From Porodaedalea pini (taxonomy: Eukaryota; Basidiomycota; Agaricomycetes; Hymenochaetales; Hymenochaetaceae), in the NCBI GenBank assembly GCA_002794775.1, contig NBAY01000045.1:248001-312000 (forward strand): a stretch of 64,000 nucleotides of DNA. Reading direction: 5' to 3'. Below the pieces are notes generated by a model that saw nothing but the letters and a program-made list of their open reading frames with translations, ran no database searches and had not been told where the DNA came from. This document shows positions 20,016-33,109 of this stretch, in pieces. Numbering within the stretch: position 1 is the stretch's first letter; every line of letters begins with the position of its first letter. The position numbers were made by a program, and so were the translations under genes.

Positions 20016-23000
20016 CCCTCCAATAATACATGCTCCGAGTCTCCAATATGATATATCTATGTGCCTGCACTCCTCCCTAGAAGCAGCATCCATTACTCTT
20101 TCATCTCTCCCCACTATCCACTCCCAATCTAGCATCCAGTAAAACACACTCTGAAGGAACAAGCTCCAGAACACTTCCTGAGTGAACATCCAAGATGACT
20201 CAGGACCCCTGAATGTGGGTGCTGGTACCCACTACCCCAAATGTGGGGAACAAGGGTCAAGATGCAAGTCCATAAGTACAAGGCTGGCACGTTGTTTCAG
20301 GGGCCGAATGTCTAGGCAATTAAAGTGCATCATAAGATGCCAAGGAACTGGGTGGATGGATATACACTCTCACTAGAGAGTATCTGTCCCCCCAAGTTGG
20401 ACATAGGATGATAAGACCATATCTCAGTAGGGCCAAGCATGTGTTTCAGGGCCAGTAGATTATGACTCGGTAGCTCCCAATGTGTATTTAGGAAAGATGC
20501 CTGTAGACCAAAAATACCAGTTCCCCTTTGGACTAGATTTCTTCTGTGTGACCATACCAAGTCTGAATCAGTAACCTGGAACACTCCCGAACATGCTTGG
20601 ACAACTGACAACCTGCTTTGGACTGGTCCCTCTCACCCACATCATGCTTGGACACCTCTTGGGCAGTGTGTGCCACTCTCAGTTGACTATCAGTCTGACG
20701 CAGAGACCTTTGGAGCATTCCTCTTTGTACTCAGTGTGCCTCTGGGCCACTTCTGTATATTGGAGTTGGTCTGTCTGTTGCCCCTCTTGCTTGAAATAGA
20801 CACTTGCACCTTGCCTGAGGCAATTGGGGTTCTGCCTGCAGTATACTTCACTTGCAGCATGCACCACTACTCATTATCTGGAGCCCACCGTGAGGGGGGT
20901 TTAGTGTTTCACAGACACCATTTCTGGTATCAGGAAAAGCACAGCTGCACCCCAAATCTGAGGACAATCCTCTGCAGCCACAAACAGCAACAAAAAAACC
21001 ATACCACCTGCAGTACAGCAATCAGAGATTCACACAGGATCACCTGCATGATGACCCTGTACTCAAGGATTTGCCCAAGAACCATACAAGCTAAGGCAGC
21101 GCACCATGCCAAGTGGATCTGCTGCACCAACCTCCTGATCATCTGGATGAACTATCCTATGTTCTCAGCAAAGCAATAAGGTACCCTCTGATGCTGAGTC
21201 AGAGGAGATAGATGAATTCAAAGACACCACTGAGACCTCAACACTCTCCAAAGATCCAGAAGACTCCACCAAAGATGATACCAAAATAGCTTGGTTCCTC
21301 TTAGAAATGGCACCAATAGGCATACATTCAACAATAATATCCCAAACCTCATCAGGGTTGCTATTGGAAACCCCATCATTATTTGGTGATAATATTGAGT
21401 TCCAGTTGTTAGTAAGAGGGAATCAGATGATTGAGTTCAAGGGAGACATGTCTAGTGGGTCAATACCCTCATTCCGGTCGAGTTCTGTGGGTTCTGGATT
21501 GAAGGATTCGAGTTGCATGCATTCCAGTGTGTCAGGGGCAACAGAATCAGCAGAGCATACTAGTGGGGAAGTGTTTGAAGCTTAGCACCAGCGGAGTGCT
21601 CAAGATGTGCAGGGGATTGTTGGTGGCTGTGTCAGAAGATGTGGAGATACGCTAACAATAGTGCAACTTCTCGGAGTGGAATTGTCCTCGGTACGGACAA
21701 CTGGTCCCTGTGCTCAACAAGATGTCATTTGGAATACCAGAGAATGAGACAAGATACAGAATGAAATCAGAAGATAAGAGACGAGAGGTGGGTGAGGTCA
21801 AGGTAATGAGAATGAAGCAGAATGAGGCAAAGATGGAACAGATGGAATGAGCACAACAAGCACAATGTGAATACAACAAAGTCAAGGTGAGTGATTCAAG
21901 TCACTAAGGCACTGAAGTGTACCTAGGGACCATCCTGAGAGATATCACACAAAGTTAGGCATCAAAACTTGGGGGTGGAATTGCTGTTCTATCTACAACA
22001 TTTGGTGCTCTATAAATACTAAACAAGTGTCCTGTGTAAACACGAAAGGTGGAATAAAGTAAGACAAGTCCTCTATTGTCCTACCACTGAGCCACCTGAG
22101 TGTTCCTTTGAGTGGCTCTGCAATCCGGATGACTGAAAGGCGGGGACAGTGCGTGTTGGCTTGGTGTAGTGTCAGTGAGCTTTGGGATCCTTTGTATGGA
22201 GCTGGAATGACCAATGCCAGGCTGCTGCATGTTCATTAGACAAAGGCAAATGAATGAACCTTTGGCAGGGTTGAGTGGACATGTGCACAGATAAGTGCTC
22301 TGGGGTTGGTCCGAGTTGCTGATGCATGTGATCTGGTCATTGTGTGTGTTCCATGTTTGGGTAAACACCACCAATCCAGATGTACCACTTAGCTTGATTG
22401 CCGAGTCGAGGCTCTGCAACTTCGTGACATACATTGTATGTGTTCTGCTCATTCCGTGCCTAACAAACCGGTTGGTGTTACATCTCCTCAGGTGTTTTAA
22501 ACAGTGACTGTCCCTAGTCACTCCGTCCTTCTGGATTCTCTCATGTTCATGGGATAGGGCATCATACATTGGCCTCATGTAGTCCGCAACTCTCCCTCTC
22601 ACCTTCATCCATTGCAACATCAAAATGTTGTCCTACCAGCTTGGAATGTCTGGAGCGTGCTTCCTGGCATTGACGTAACTCAAGAACAAAGTTCAGGACT
22701 GGGAGTGGAGCATCCTGGAGCAGTGGATGAAGTTCCTGATCAATAGGCTGACGCCAGAGGTAGTACATGCCTGGCAAGTCATTTTGACCAAATTTGACGT
22801 GAGTATTGACATTCACCATGAGTGACTCTATACCTGACACTTCCATTTAGCACTAGTGGACTGATCTTCATTGTCATATGACCAAGGCCCATTGTTTTGA
22901 TATGTGGGCTCACCTACCTGAGAGTCACTGACAGCGGATGCATGATTACCTGGACGCCACGAGGCAATGCTACAAGATGCGGGACAACAAGTCCATGCAT

Positions 23001-24132
23001 GCTGTGGCTGATGTGGCAATACAATAGCTGCAGAAATGGCGGCATCATGAATCAGACCTGGGAGTATGGAGTTGGACCGGGAGCTGGCTGTGTATGAGCA
23101 GTATGAGCAAGTTTGTCAGGCTAGTGAGCCTGAGAGGCTCGATGAGCTGATCCAGCACAGACAGCAGTCTCTCCCCATGTCAGTGATGTGGTGCAGCATG
23201 TCTGCCCAACCAACAGCACCTGATCTTTGGTCTCCTGCTGGGAGTGATCTGGCTGGGCACACTTGGATGAGAAGTGTGCAACTGGTGGAACTGGTGGAAC
23301 AAGTGCAACAAGCAGGACAGATGAAATGGGCAGAACAAATGGAACAACCACAACAAGCGCAACAGGCAAGATCTGGTCCTGATGAAACTGATCTACCGGT
23401 CGAGGATGACAGAAGGGAAGGATTTCGATCTCCTGCGATGTGTTCATGGGCTGACAAGTGCCTAGCATCCTGTTGTGCTGAACATGGGCAACGGCATCTG
23501 ATTCCACCTCTTCAAGCACCAAGTGAAGAGTCAACTCGTATGGTTGTCAACAAGAGTCCTGCTAGTCCTCCACCTGGTTGTCGCGGGGAGTCAGACTACG
23601 GGGGAAACGGCTCAGACTTGACTGTTCGTGGCTCGTGGGGTCAATCCATGGGTGCTGCTTCGGGCAAGTACAGCAGCAGCAGCAGCAACAAGGGTCAGGT
23701 TGATAATGGCAAGGAAGCAGGCACCACAGCAAGTTGGATCAATGAAGGACTGATAAATGGTTAGATCGGTTCAGAGCTGAACCAATCTAACAGTATATTG
23801 AGAGAGTAGAGTAATACTACAACATTACTACAAATGTAAAGTAGAGCTTCATGAAAAAAGAGTGATGAAAGAACAGTTCAAAACACAGAGAAAAACATAA
23901 TAGAATGGATCAAGGGGAGTAAAAGAAAGCTAGTCTCATAAAATTGAACAGTTCAAGGAGAGCAAAGATACCAGATGCATGGAACATGTTAGAACAGTTC
24001 TTTAATATCACAACTATATGTGCACTATAAACAGACGAGTTAGACAACCTATATAAAAGTAATGTGAGAACTTACCACATTTACTAGGTTCCTTAGGAGA
24101 AGACTTGCACTTCAGCGGCTGGTCAGTGTTTA
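20016..24132. other. Repeat-derived stretch without a recognisable gene
   Basis: Several open frames of 60-230 codons exist, the longest at 23066-23764 (+), but none shows a known domain. Around 22500-22530 a GTGACTGTCCCTAGTCACTCC palindrome-like word resembles the GTGACCGTCCCCGGTCACTCC word at 15592-15612 in the gag-only element. The GGAAC-type repeats near 23285-23350 recall that element's Pro/Val-rich linker. This may be a decayed relative. I see no host gene. Confidence 0.35.
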
Positions 24133-25562
24133 CTACAGTGTTATGGAGTACTGCATTAGAAGGTGAAGATTTTTCTTCAAAAAGTAAGCTGCAGTCAGTA
24201 AGAGATCCAGAGCATTGTTAGCCATAGCATGGAAGATGGCCTTTTTATGAGATGCATATGCAGATGGCCCAGGTGAACCAGATCTTTGCATACTGGAAGC
24301 CACCATAGCCCATGTCCTTGACAGCACCTCAAAGCCATGAATCAACCTTTTGAACTCTTCCTCGACAATGACAATTTCTTCTTGCCAGCGATCTCAGGAA
24401 GCACGCAAGCGGAACCATAGCACACGATCCTCTACAAGAGCATCAGCCTGTGTGTTTTATGAGAAGAATAAATGTACCTTCTTTCACCCACTCCTGAGAG
24501 TTCTTTTCTTTGTGACCCATTTTCCACACCCAACCATCAGTCTTTCTCCCCAACCCGAGTTCATGAGGTTCAGTAATTGAAGGCTGATACATATCCTCCT
24601 CTTTCAATGGACAAAGTGTAGTGTCCGCATCATCCATACCGAGAGCAACGAGTGCAGCACACATTGTTCGATATTCATTGGCCCATTTCTACTTCTTATC
24701 ATTTGCTTGCTTTTGTGCTCTTGCAGTCCTCGTCTTTTCTTGCTTTCCAAAGCCGTATTTGTTTTGCTGGCTTTCTAAGTAGCTATGTTCTCAAAAAGCA
24801 GCCTTTAGACCCTGGAGATCATCATATGCTTCACCTTTTTGCAGTTTGTACTTGATATCAGCAAGTTCTTCAAGATGATGAAATGCATGCTCATCCTTGG
24901 TAAAGGAAGATGGGAGCCACAGAGTCTCATCTTCAATGTTGCCCTTGTGCTTGTCAACAATCTCCCATACACTGGGCATGAATAACGCTTGCTGGGAGCA
25001 CCATTTCTTTACCTCACGTTCTAATGCCATGCGAGCGGCTTTTAAGGACTGGTGTCCATTCTTGGATTTCAATTCTCACATATACATAAGAATTAGTTAT
25101 ATGATTGAAAACCATATGTGAGACATTCTGACTGGTGGAACTGAATTGAGATACCAGTACTTATGAAAATAGCAAGTTTTCCTTTTGCTTTCAGATGGAG
25201 TCCATCTCTGGGTTTCAGTACCTCGCTCTTGAGTACCTTTGCTCAGGAAGGATCTAGAAAATGGCAAAGCTTCAGCAAAATGAATTCACAAAGCACTAGT
25301 GCAGGGTCCAATGGCCGCAAAAGTTAACAGAACTTACAAGTGAGATTAGGTTGATAGACACTAACTCATTCGCCTTTTGAATCCTTGTATGGGCTTGTAT
25401 CTGTTCCCTCCCATTGCTTAATAACTTTCTCACCATATATATGCTGCATGCTCAAATCTGAAGATTCAAAACTGATCTTCACTTTATCAAAGGTTTTCTG
25501 CACAGTTTTATAGTGTCTAGCAAGAGTTCATGCTGCACTGTAAATTAGTATATTCTACCTTA

Positions 25563-26413
25563 CAGCTATTTTCATAAGCCCTGCAACACGTGCATGTCAC
25601 ATGAAATGAGCCGCGGCTGAGCCAACATGTCAAAAATTTAGAATAAATGCCTATTTTCTCTGTAAATTCTGTACAGTACCTGCCCATTAAGTACTCAAAA
25701 AAAAAGGCATGGTTCTCAGGAGCAGAAATATGTAAAATAGGGAGCAATACATTGACTGAGTAGGTGGGTGGAGATCAAACAAGTGCAGCCAGTCTGTTTT
25801 CTCATACATTTCCACCAAGATTCAAAAATTATGGCTCCCCTACATCTACCTATAAAATTCTTTCCTGTGTCTGTAAATTAAGTATATGACTATACCAACA
25901 GCTCCTGCAAGTTTGAAGCCAATCCATTCAGTATTTGTGGTGCAGCAGCAAGGTTTGTGTTCCACTTTGAGCTCTTTCCACCCTCCTTTTCTCACAACAG
26001 CACAGACAAGAGTGGAACACAAACCTTGTTGCTGCACCACAAATACTGAATGGATTGGCTTCAAACTTGCAGGAGCTGTTGGTATAGTCATATACTTAAT
26101 TTACAGACACAGGAAAGAATTTTATAGGTAGATGTAGGGGAGCCATAATTTTTGAATCTTGGTGGAAATGTATGAGAAAACAGACTGGCTGCACTTGTTT
26201 GATCTCCACCCACCTACTCAGTCAATGTCTTGCTCCCTATTTTACATATTTCTGCTCCTGAGAACCATGCCTTTTTTTTGAGTACTTAATGGGCAGGTAC
26301 TGCACAGAATTTACAGAGAAAATAGGCATTTATTCTAAATTTTTGACATGTTGGCTCAGCTGCGGCTCATTTCATGTGACATGCACATGTTGCAGGACTT
26401 ATGAAAATGGCTG
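25563..26413. mobile_element. Foldback (palindromic) element 1, 851 bp
   Basis: The left half reads back as the right half: CAGCTATTTTCATAAG at the left end and CTTATGAAAATGGCTG at the right, with arms of about 400 bp around a short centre near 25985-26005. TA lies on both sides, suggesting a TA target duplication as in Tc1/mariner-related MITEs. No coding capacity; open frames inside are mirror images on the two strands. Confidence 0.85.
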
Positions 26414-26524
26414 TAATAGTCAGAATTTATATAGTACATACCCATCGATTCAATCTTGGACCAGTTCCATGCTCCAATGATATCGTCAAGGGTATTGCAT
26501 CGGTGTCCCAGCCACATCTGCTTA

Positions 26525-27373
26525 CAGCCATTTTCATAAGTCCTGCGACACATGCATGTCACGTGAAGTGAGCTGTGTCAGAGCCAAAGTGTCAAAAAAT
26601 TAGAATGAATGCCTATTTTCTCTGTGAATTCTGCACAGTACCTGCTCATTAAGTACTCAAAAAAAAGGCACAGCTCTCAGGAGCAGAAATATGTAAAACA
26701 TAAAGCAATACATTGACTGTGTAGGCTGGTGGAGATCAAACAAGTGCAGCTGGTCTGTTCTCTCACACATTTCCACCGAGATTCAAAAATTATGGCTCCC
26801 TTACATCTACCTATAAAATTCTTTCCTGTATCTGTAAATTAAGTATATGACTATACCAACACCTCCTGCAAGTTTGAAGCCAATCCATTCAGTATTCATG
26901 GTCCAGCAGCAAGATTTGTGTTCTACTCTGCAAGACCTGTTGTGAGAAAAGGAGGGTGGAAAGAGCTTGAAGTGGAACACAAATCTTGCTGCTGCACCAT
27001 GAATACTGAATGGATTGGCTTCAAACTTGCAGGAGATGTTGGTATAGTCATATACTTAATTTACAGATACAGGAAAGAATTTTATAGGTAGATGTAAGGG
27101 AGCCATAATTTTTGAATCTCGGTGGAAATGTGTGAGAGAACAGACCAGCTGCACTTGTTTGATCTCCACCAGCCTACACAGTCAATGTATTGCTTTATGT
27201 TTTACATATTTCTGCTCCTGAGAGCTGTGCCTTTTTTTTGAGTACTTAATGAGCAGGTACTGTGCAGAATTCACAGAGAAAATAGGCATTCATTCTAATT
27301 TTTTGACACTTTGGCTCTGACACAGCTCACTTCATGTGACATGCACGTATTGCAGGACTTATGAAAATGGCTG
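26525..27373. mobile_element. Foldback element 2, 849 bp, inserted in the KDZ transposase
   Basis: Same family as the element at 25563-26413, with arms of about 400 bp. It is flanked by TA on both sides; joining the flanks at one TA gives an open KDZ frame across the site (AAGST then KQMWLGH on the minus strand). About 110 bp of transposase sequence separate the two elements. Confidence 0.85.
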
Positions 27374-28887
27374 TAGTACTTCCAGCAGCTAGATTCACTT
27401 CTGACCACCAGCGCTCGACTTCCTCTCTGTCAGTATGACCGACACCATCCATATAATTAAATGAAAACCCATATTGACATGACTTGATATGACCGAAAAG
27501 ATGCAACTTGCTGACAAGAACTTTCATGTTGCGAATCATATCAACAGACTTGGGAAAGCACATCTCAAACCTCTCTACAAGTTTAACAGAGTACTGGCAG
27601 CCTATGTCGTAAGAAAGAATGAGTTGCTTGATCATTTCCTTGCCTTTCAGAGCGCCCGCTAGGGCATAGTCGATGTTAATGTGCCTACGAATACAGCATG
27701 AGTTCAATTGTGAGCATGACTATCAGATATACTTACCTTTCGCCATACTGTAGATTAACAGCTCCCTCTGGCTCCCTGAGCCCGTGCTTGCGCAAAACCA
27801 TAATGAGGCCACTGGCATTCTGGCTACAATGTTTCAACATGTTTGCATTATTGATCGCCTGAAATCTAGAACACATAGATTTCTTAGAGCCCAGTCAGAA
27901 ATAGCTTATGATTATTTGTGTGGCTCACGTACCTCCTCCTTGAGTTCCCCATATTTATTTATATGCATGTCCAGGTCTTCTTGTTTCCTAACGTATCCGC
28001 GTCCGCCCCACAATGCCTTTTTGCGAAGATTATTCTTTTTGATCGATCCAATGAGGTGGAAGTTCGCATTGACTGATATATTTTTTTGATTCTTATAGCT
28101 TTCAACATCATGAGTAAAAACAGAGCGCAGTAGATGCTCATAAAACTTACTGCAAAGTGAGATCTTGTTCAGCATTGAGACTGGGAAGGGGACATGCCAG
28201 ACAAACAACCACGAACAATCCAAGCGGCCAACTGAGTGATGAATCATCAACCTTATGAAGCTGCCCACTCCTCCACTCAGTGAGTAGAAACCAACAGTAG
28301 TGTGCAATACGTATAAACTGCTGGGATGGGACCTAATTTGTCAGAATTAATTTAACTTTCAGGAACACTGAAGTTCATTAATCAAATGCACCTTAACTTT
28401 TGAAGGAATGTAATTATTAGTCTTTTTTCGAAGCCCAATCATATAGTCATATGCAGACTTCTTTGAGACAGTCGTATGTGTGTGAAAATCCTTCAGTGCG
28501 TTAAATGTAAATGCTACTTGGGGTAACTTAACAGAGGTGGGAAATAGACCATATCTTATGAGTTGTAACATGACATCATCCTTCCCCACACATGCACAGT
28601 ACACAATCTGGCATTTGTGTATCCCATTTACATCTCCTATAGTAAAATTGTAGCCCCCAGACATAGCAGATGGACATTTGCAGCCTGCATGCCCCAGATG
28701 AACCTTGAGACCCATGAACACAAGATCAATGCACTCAAAATATTCACCAGTCCATCTCTCTGCCCAATGGAATGGGCAACGGACATGACACTCTAGTAAA
28801 CATGCATCACAGACCACATCAACCCACTTGAGGTAGTGGGCCATTAGGATGGCAAGCTACGATTACTGTTTACTGAATACCAAATAA

Positions 28888-29312
28888 TGTTAGGCGGGAG
28901 TCCGGGAGATGACTCGGACTGGGCAGGCCTCGGCTGACTGTCGTCTGGGACGTGCTATACTCGAGCGGGGACTCGGGACACGCTGTACTCAGGCTAGGTC
29001 ATTGCGGAGGTAAGAGGATTAATACAAGGCTAAACTAATACAAGGGGGGCGAGTCTCACCTAGGTTGTCGCGGAGGTAAGAGGAAAAGCAGAACAAGGAG
29101 TTCATGCGATTCCTGAGGCCTTATATAGCGATGACCGTGAGACTATATTACCTAACATTACATAACAAGCAGGAATAGAATGAATGAAGGTCATGTGAAG
29201 GGAGTGTGGGAAGCGATTGGAAAGATGATTAAAGATAATGAAAAGGAGCGATTAAAAGAAAAGGAAAAGGGAAAGGGAAAATAAAGAAAAGGGGAAGTTT
29301 CGAGTTCTAACA
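28888..29312 (-). repeat. Gypsy 3' LTR (425 bp)
   Basis: Differs from the 5' LTR at a modest number of sites, several being C/T or G/A changes at CpG (for example GCGATTCCTG against GCAATTCCTG). Carries the same TATA-like and AAAAGCAGAAC words. Confidence 0.9.
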
Positions 29313-30528
29313 TTACCCCCCCCCTCAAGGCTGGGCGTCCTGACCAGCCATGATTGTGGTCGTCAGGCTCGGTGTTGACAAAGAGTGGACGGAGTTGTTG
29401 ACGAGGGATGTCGAGTTTCCGAGGTGCACCGGGATGTTTGCGATAGAACTCAGTGATCGCCTCCTTTGTGTTCTCTCCAAAGTCCGTATCGGGCTGCCAA
29501 GTCGGTTCATTGTAGCCGACCCACTTGACAAGGTACTGTAGTTTCCTTCGGTGCAGATGTGAGTCTAGGACTTCTTCGAGTTTGTACTCCTCCTCGTTGT
29601 TGATGATGTCTGGTTGCGGCGGCGGTGGTTGCTTCTGGCTTTCAAAGGACGGCTCAATGGCGGGTTTCAATAGGGCTTCGTTGAAGACGGGGTGGACCTT
29701 TTTCCATCGCTTCGGGAGCTTGAGCTTGTACGCGCTTGCTCCCACCTTGTCGACAATGTTGAAGGGGCCGTACCACTTGTCTGCGAGTTTCTTCGTCAGC
29801 GAGTCCGTACTTATATTCCATCCATCGAGGAAGACCTTGTCTCCAGCCTTATATTCCACCGAAGTCCCTGCCGTCTGGTCATGGTAGCACTTCATGTCTT
29901 CTGCCGCTTTGACCAGATTGTCCTTTGCGATGTGATGAGTCTTCTTGATGTGCTTCGTGAATTCTTCTGCTGACATGTTAGCAGATGAGGTTCGTATCGT
30001 GTTGAAGCTTAAAGGGTGACATCCTGTATTGACATAGAAGGGGGACATTTTCATCGCCGAGTGTTTGCGGTTGTTGTATGCGAACTCTGCAAGGGGGAGC
30101 CAGTCCTTCCAGTCCGATTGTCGATGGTTAATGAAGAGTTGAAGGTACTGTTTGAGCTCTTGGTTAACACATTCCGTTTGACCATCTGTCTGTGGGTGGT
30201 ACGCTGTCGACGGGTTGCCTTCAATGTGCAGGAGTTTGTACAGCTCCTTCATCATTGACGCATCAAACTGCATGCCTCGGTCATGGATGATCTTCTTCAG
30301 TAAGCCATGGAGGCGGAAGACGTGGTCGCGGTACAACTGGGCCATGCCTTCTGCTGACAACTTTGTCGTTGTCAGGATCGCATGCATCTGCTTTGAGAAC
30401 CTGTCCACGAAGACACAGATCGCGTTGTGTCCCTTGGAGTCCGGGAGCTCTCCAATTAGGTTGACTGTAATGATTTCCCAAGGACCTTCAGGGACTGCAT
30501 TTGGATGAAGCGGTCTCGACCTCGACAT
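29191..30528 (-). pseudogene. Gypsy integrase with C-terminal chromodomain
   Basis: Same frame as the RT and RNase H segments, separated from them by a TGA at 30565-30567. The integrase core shows the DDE residues in context: the start VNLIGELPDSKGHNAICVFVDRFSK (first Asp at IVNFIT-like/ICVFVDRF), IIHDRGMQFDA for the second Asp, and NPSTAYHPQTDGQTECVNQEL for the Glu. The chromodomain near the C-terminus reads YKLEEVLDSHLHRRKLQYL then VKWVGYNEPTWQPDTDF (29440-29600); such domains bind methylated histone H3 and steer insertion to heterochromatin in related elements. The frame runs about 60 codons into the 3' LTR side before stopping. Confidence 0.9.
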
Positions 30529-30564
30529 TCTTAAGGCTTTCGTCTGTTGACAATGGTCGCATCC

Positions 30565-32808
30565 TCAGACGTACGTCCAGACGTTGGAGAACATCGACGC
30601 CCACCAGAAATCGTGACGGATGAGCTCCACTGTCTTTGATGCTCCCGGATGACCAGCCAGAACCGAGTCGTGGCACTCCCACAACACGGCCTCCTTCATC
30701 GTCGATGGAACATACACCTTGCCTTTCATCCGCCACAACCCATCGACCTCCACCAAACCCATTGGCCTCTCCGACTTGTCCTGCGCTCTCTGCACTTCCC
30801 CCACTCGTTCCACCACTCCATCGCACAATGTCTGCACTACTCCATGGTTCAGCCACTTGTCCTTGATGAACACGACACCATCGTTGTCATCCTTGCCCTG
30901 ATCATAACCCGCCATGCGCGATAGCAGGTCGGCCTTGCCCATCGTCTTCCCCGACTTGTGTTCGAGGTGGAAGTTGAATTCTTCAAGTTCGGTCTGCCAG
31001 CGAGCTTGACAATAGCTCAGCTTCTGTGCCGACCTGAAGTAGGTGAGGTTGGCGTGATCGGACCAGATTTTGATCTTGTGGTGAGCGCCCAGGAGGTATT
31101 GCTGCCATTCCTTGAGCGCCGAAACGATCGCGAGCATCTCCTTGTCATAGATCTCATAGTTTCGTTCCGCCGGTTCGAGTGCCTCTGACCTGTAGGTGAT
31201 CACCCTCCACTTTCCTTCCTGCTTCTGCAACAACACGCCGCCAAGTGCAAAGTTCGACGAGTCCGCTTCTACGCAGAAAGGGCCCTTGTCGTTGGCGATG
31301 GCTAGGACTGGAGGTGAGCAGAGACGTCGTCTCAGCTCCTCGAACGCTTCCTGCTGTTCAGTCTCCCATACCCAGTCCTTTTTTCCCATAAGCGATGTTA
31401 GCGGTCAGACCACTTTGCTGTAGTCCTTGATGAATCGTTGCAACCAGTTGCCCATGCTGAGGAACTGTTGCAGTTCCTTAAGGTTTTGTGGGACGGGCCA
31501 GTTCGCAATTGCTTCCATCTTAGCCGGGTCCGCCTTGATCTCGCCATTGCCGATGATGTGACCGAGGTATTTGACAACCTTGGCATCGAACTCACACTTC
31601 TCCGGCTTCAGGTACAGGCCATTCTCTCAGAGGATCTGGAGGACACGCCTCGACATGTCGATATGCTCCTCGATGGTTTCTGAGAGGATCAGGATATCGT
31701 CAAGGTATACAATGATCAAGTTCGCATAGATCAGCTCCTTGAAGATGTGGTTGACGAAAGCTTGGAAGGTGGCCGGTGCGTTGCAAAGACCAAAAAACAT
31801 CACCGTTGGTTCAAAGAGGCCCATGTTCATGCGGAAGGCCGCCTTCCACTCATCGCCCTCGCGGATCCGGATGTTATAGTACCCACAGCGAAGGTCAAGC
31901 TTGGTGATAAACTTAGCTTTCTTGACCTTGTCGACAAGTTCGTCGATGAGTGGGAGGGGGTACTTGTCCTTGATCGTACCGTCATTGAGCTTATGGTAAT
32001 CCTGGATTGGGTGTAGCAATTTGTCAGCCTTCTTAATGAAGAAGAAGGGCGACGCCATGGGAGATATTGATCGACGAATGCGGCCAGACTTCAAGTTCTC
32101 ATTGAGGAAGTCCTTGAGTGACTGTTGCTCAGTTGGCATGAGTGGGTAGATCTTGCAGTCACTAGGTTTGAAGTCGGGCTTCAAGTCGATGACGTGGTCC
32201 CAGGGTCGATGCTCCGGTAGCTTCTCAAAGCCCTGTTCGCTGAAAACGTCGGCGAAGTCATTGAGATATGCAGGCCAGGACACCTTGTCCATTTGCACCT
32301 CATTCACCCTCCTCATCTCCTCTACCACCTTCTTCATCTTCTCCACATCTTCCACCGTCGTCGTCTCGAACGCGCATTCTTCCGGACAGCGGGTGAATTC
32401 GATTGAACCCGTCTTCCAGTCGACCTCTGGGTTGTGACATCTAAGCCAGTTGTATCCCAGGAATATGTTCGAGGACGCCAGGGATGTCACCGCAAGGACG
32501 ATCCTTTCCTTGTGGTGACCGATCAGGAGTTCGACGTCGACGTACTCCTTGATCAGCCCGGCCTCATTGTGCATGCTGTCGGCGTTGAGCACCGCAAGGG
32601 GTCAGATGTAGCGTTTCGTCTCCAACCCATACCTTTCGACGAACCTCACATCGATGCATGACCCCGTGCACCCTGAATCCACTAGGGCGTGCGCATCCAC
32701 TTCTTCTACTTCACCTGCCACATTGTGTCCGACGGACAGGAGGAAGTCCAGCTGGTGCCTGCCAGTTCCCCTCAGGAACAGTTGCTCATACTCGTTGTTC
32801 TTGTTCAC
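30565..32808 (-). pseudogene. Gypsy protease, reverse transcriptase and RNase H (nonsense-interrupted)
   Basis: One continuous frame broken by TGA at 32602-32604, 31627-31629 and 31405-31407, and ended by TGA at 30565-30567. Protease active site LVDSGCTGSCID lies at about 32650-32690. RT contains FFIKKADKLLHPIQDYHKLN (about 31990-32050), DLRCGYYNIRIREGDEWK and the catalytic YLDDILILSE (31685-31715). RNase H has FCVEADSSNFALGGVL, YEIYDKEMLAIV and KIKIWSDHANLTYF. The four stops sit where the family has Arg (for example RYI-R-PL, QIL-R-ENG, YV-R-GCDHCQQ), as from CGA to TGA. Otherwise the protein is well kept, so the copy is young or recently silenced. Confidence 0.9.
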
Positions 32809-33109
32809 ACCGGTGGGGACTTTGTAATCGGAAAAGTCATCGACGTCGTTTGCATCTAGGTATTGTACAGACGGTTGACTATATTTTATCGAGTCCAGAT
32901 TTGAAGTCCCTTGTTCTTCTCGGTCAGTTGCCCTGATGGCTACGCCTGACCACTCGCAAAACCCTGTGAGTCGATGACCTCTTTGTCATCTCCTTCTTCC
33001 TCCACATAGTCTTCCACCGTCAACCTCTGAGTGTCTACGACTTCCTCAAAGGCCGATTCCTTCATCGCGCCAAGCTCATCGGCGAGGAGGCGATGCTCGC
33101 CTGGCGCCA

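Larger units (their letters stand above)
24133..28825 (-). pseudogene. KDZ-family transposase with CxC2 cysteine cluster, interrupted
   Basis: Read on the minus strand from 28825 down. First a partial CxC2 cluster (DVVCDACLLECH, PFHWAERWTGEYF, LGLKVHLGHAGCKCP-like, NGIHKCQIVYCAC; 28560-28825). Then LPQVAFTFNALKDFH and SAYDYMIGL (28440-28540), AINNANMLKH and LIMVLRKHGLREPEGAVNLQYGE (about 27735-27860), HINIDYALAG, LSYDIGCQY and the core KLHLFGHIKSCQYGFSFNYMD with TDREEVERWWSEVN (27390-27680). The core continues at 26420-26520 as LGHRCNTLDDIIGAWNWSKI, and the C-terminus ends near 24133 after GLGRKTDGWVWKMGHKE and IVEEEFKRLIHGFEVL. KDZ proteins are DDE-type transposases found mainly in fungi. 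Two foldback elements split it, and the part before CxC2 is missing: a MITE stands where it should be. Confidence 0.8.

Noticed and set aside
25563..26413. Protein-coding frames at 25846-26131 on both strands
   Set aside because: They are mirror translations of one palindrome and have no independent support.
28826..28887. MITE end as part of the KDZ coding sequence
   Set aside because: The MAHYLK start of the frame is the inverted end shared with 62.7-63.0 kb, so the KDZ match begins only at DVVCDAC.
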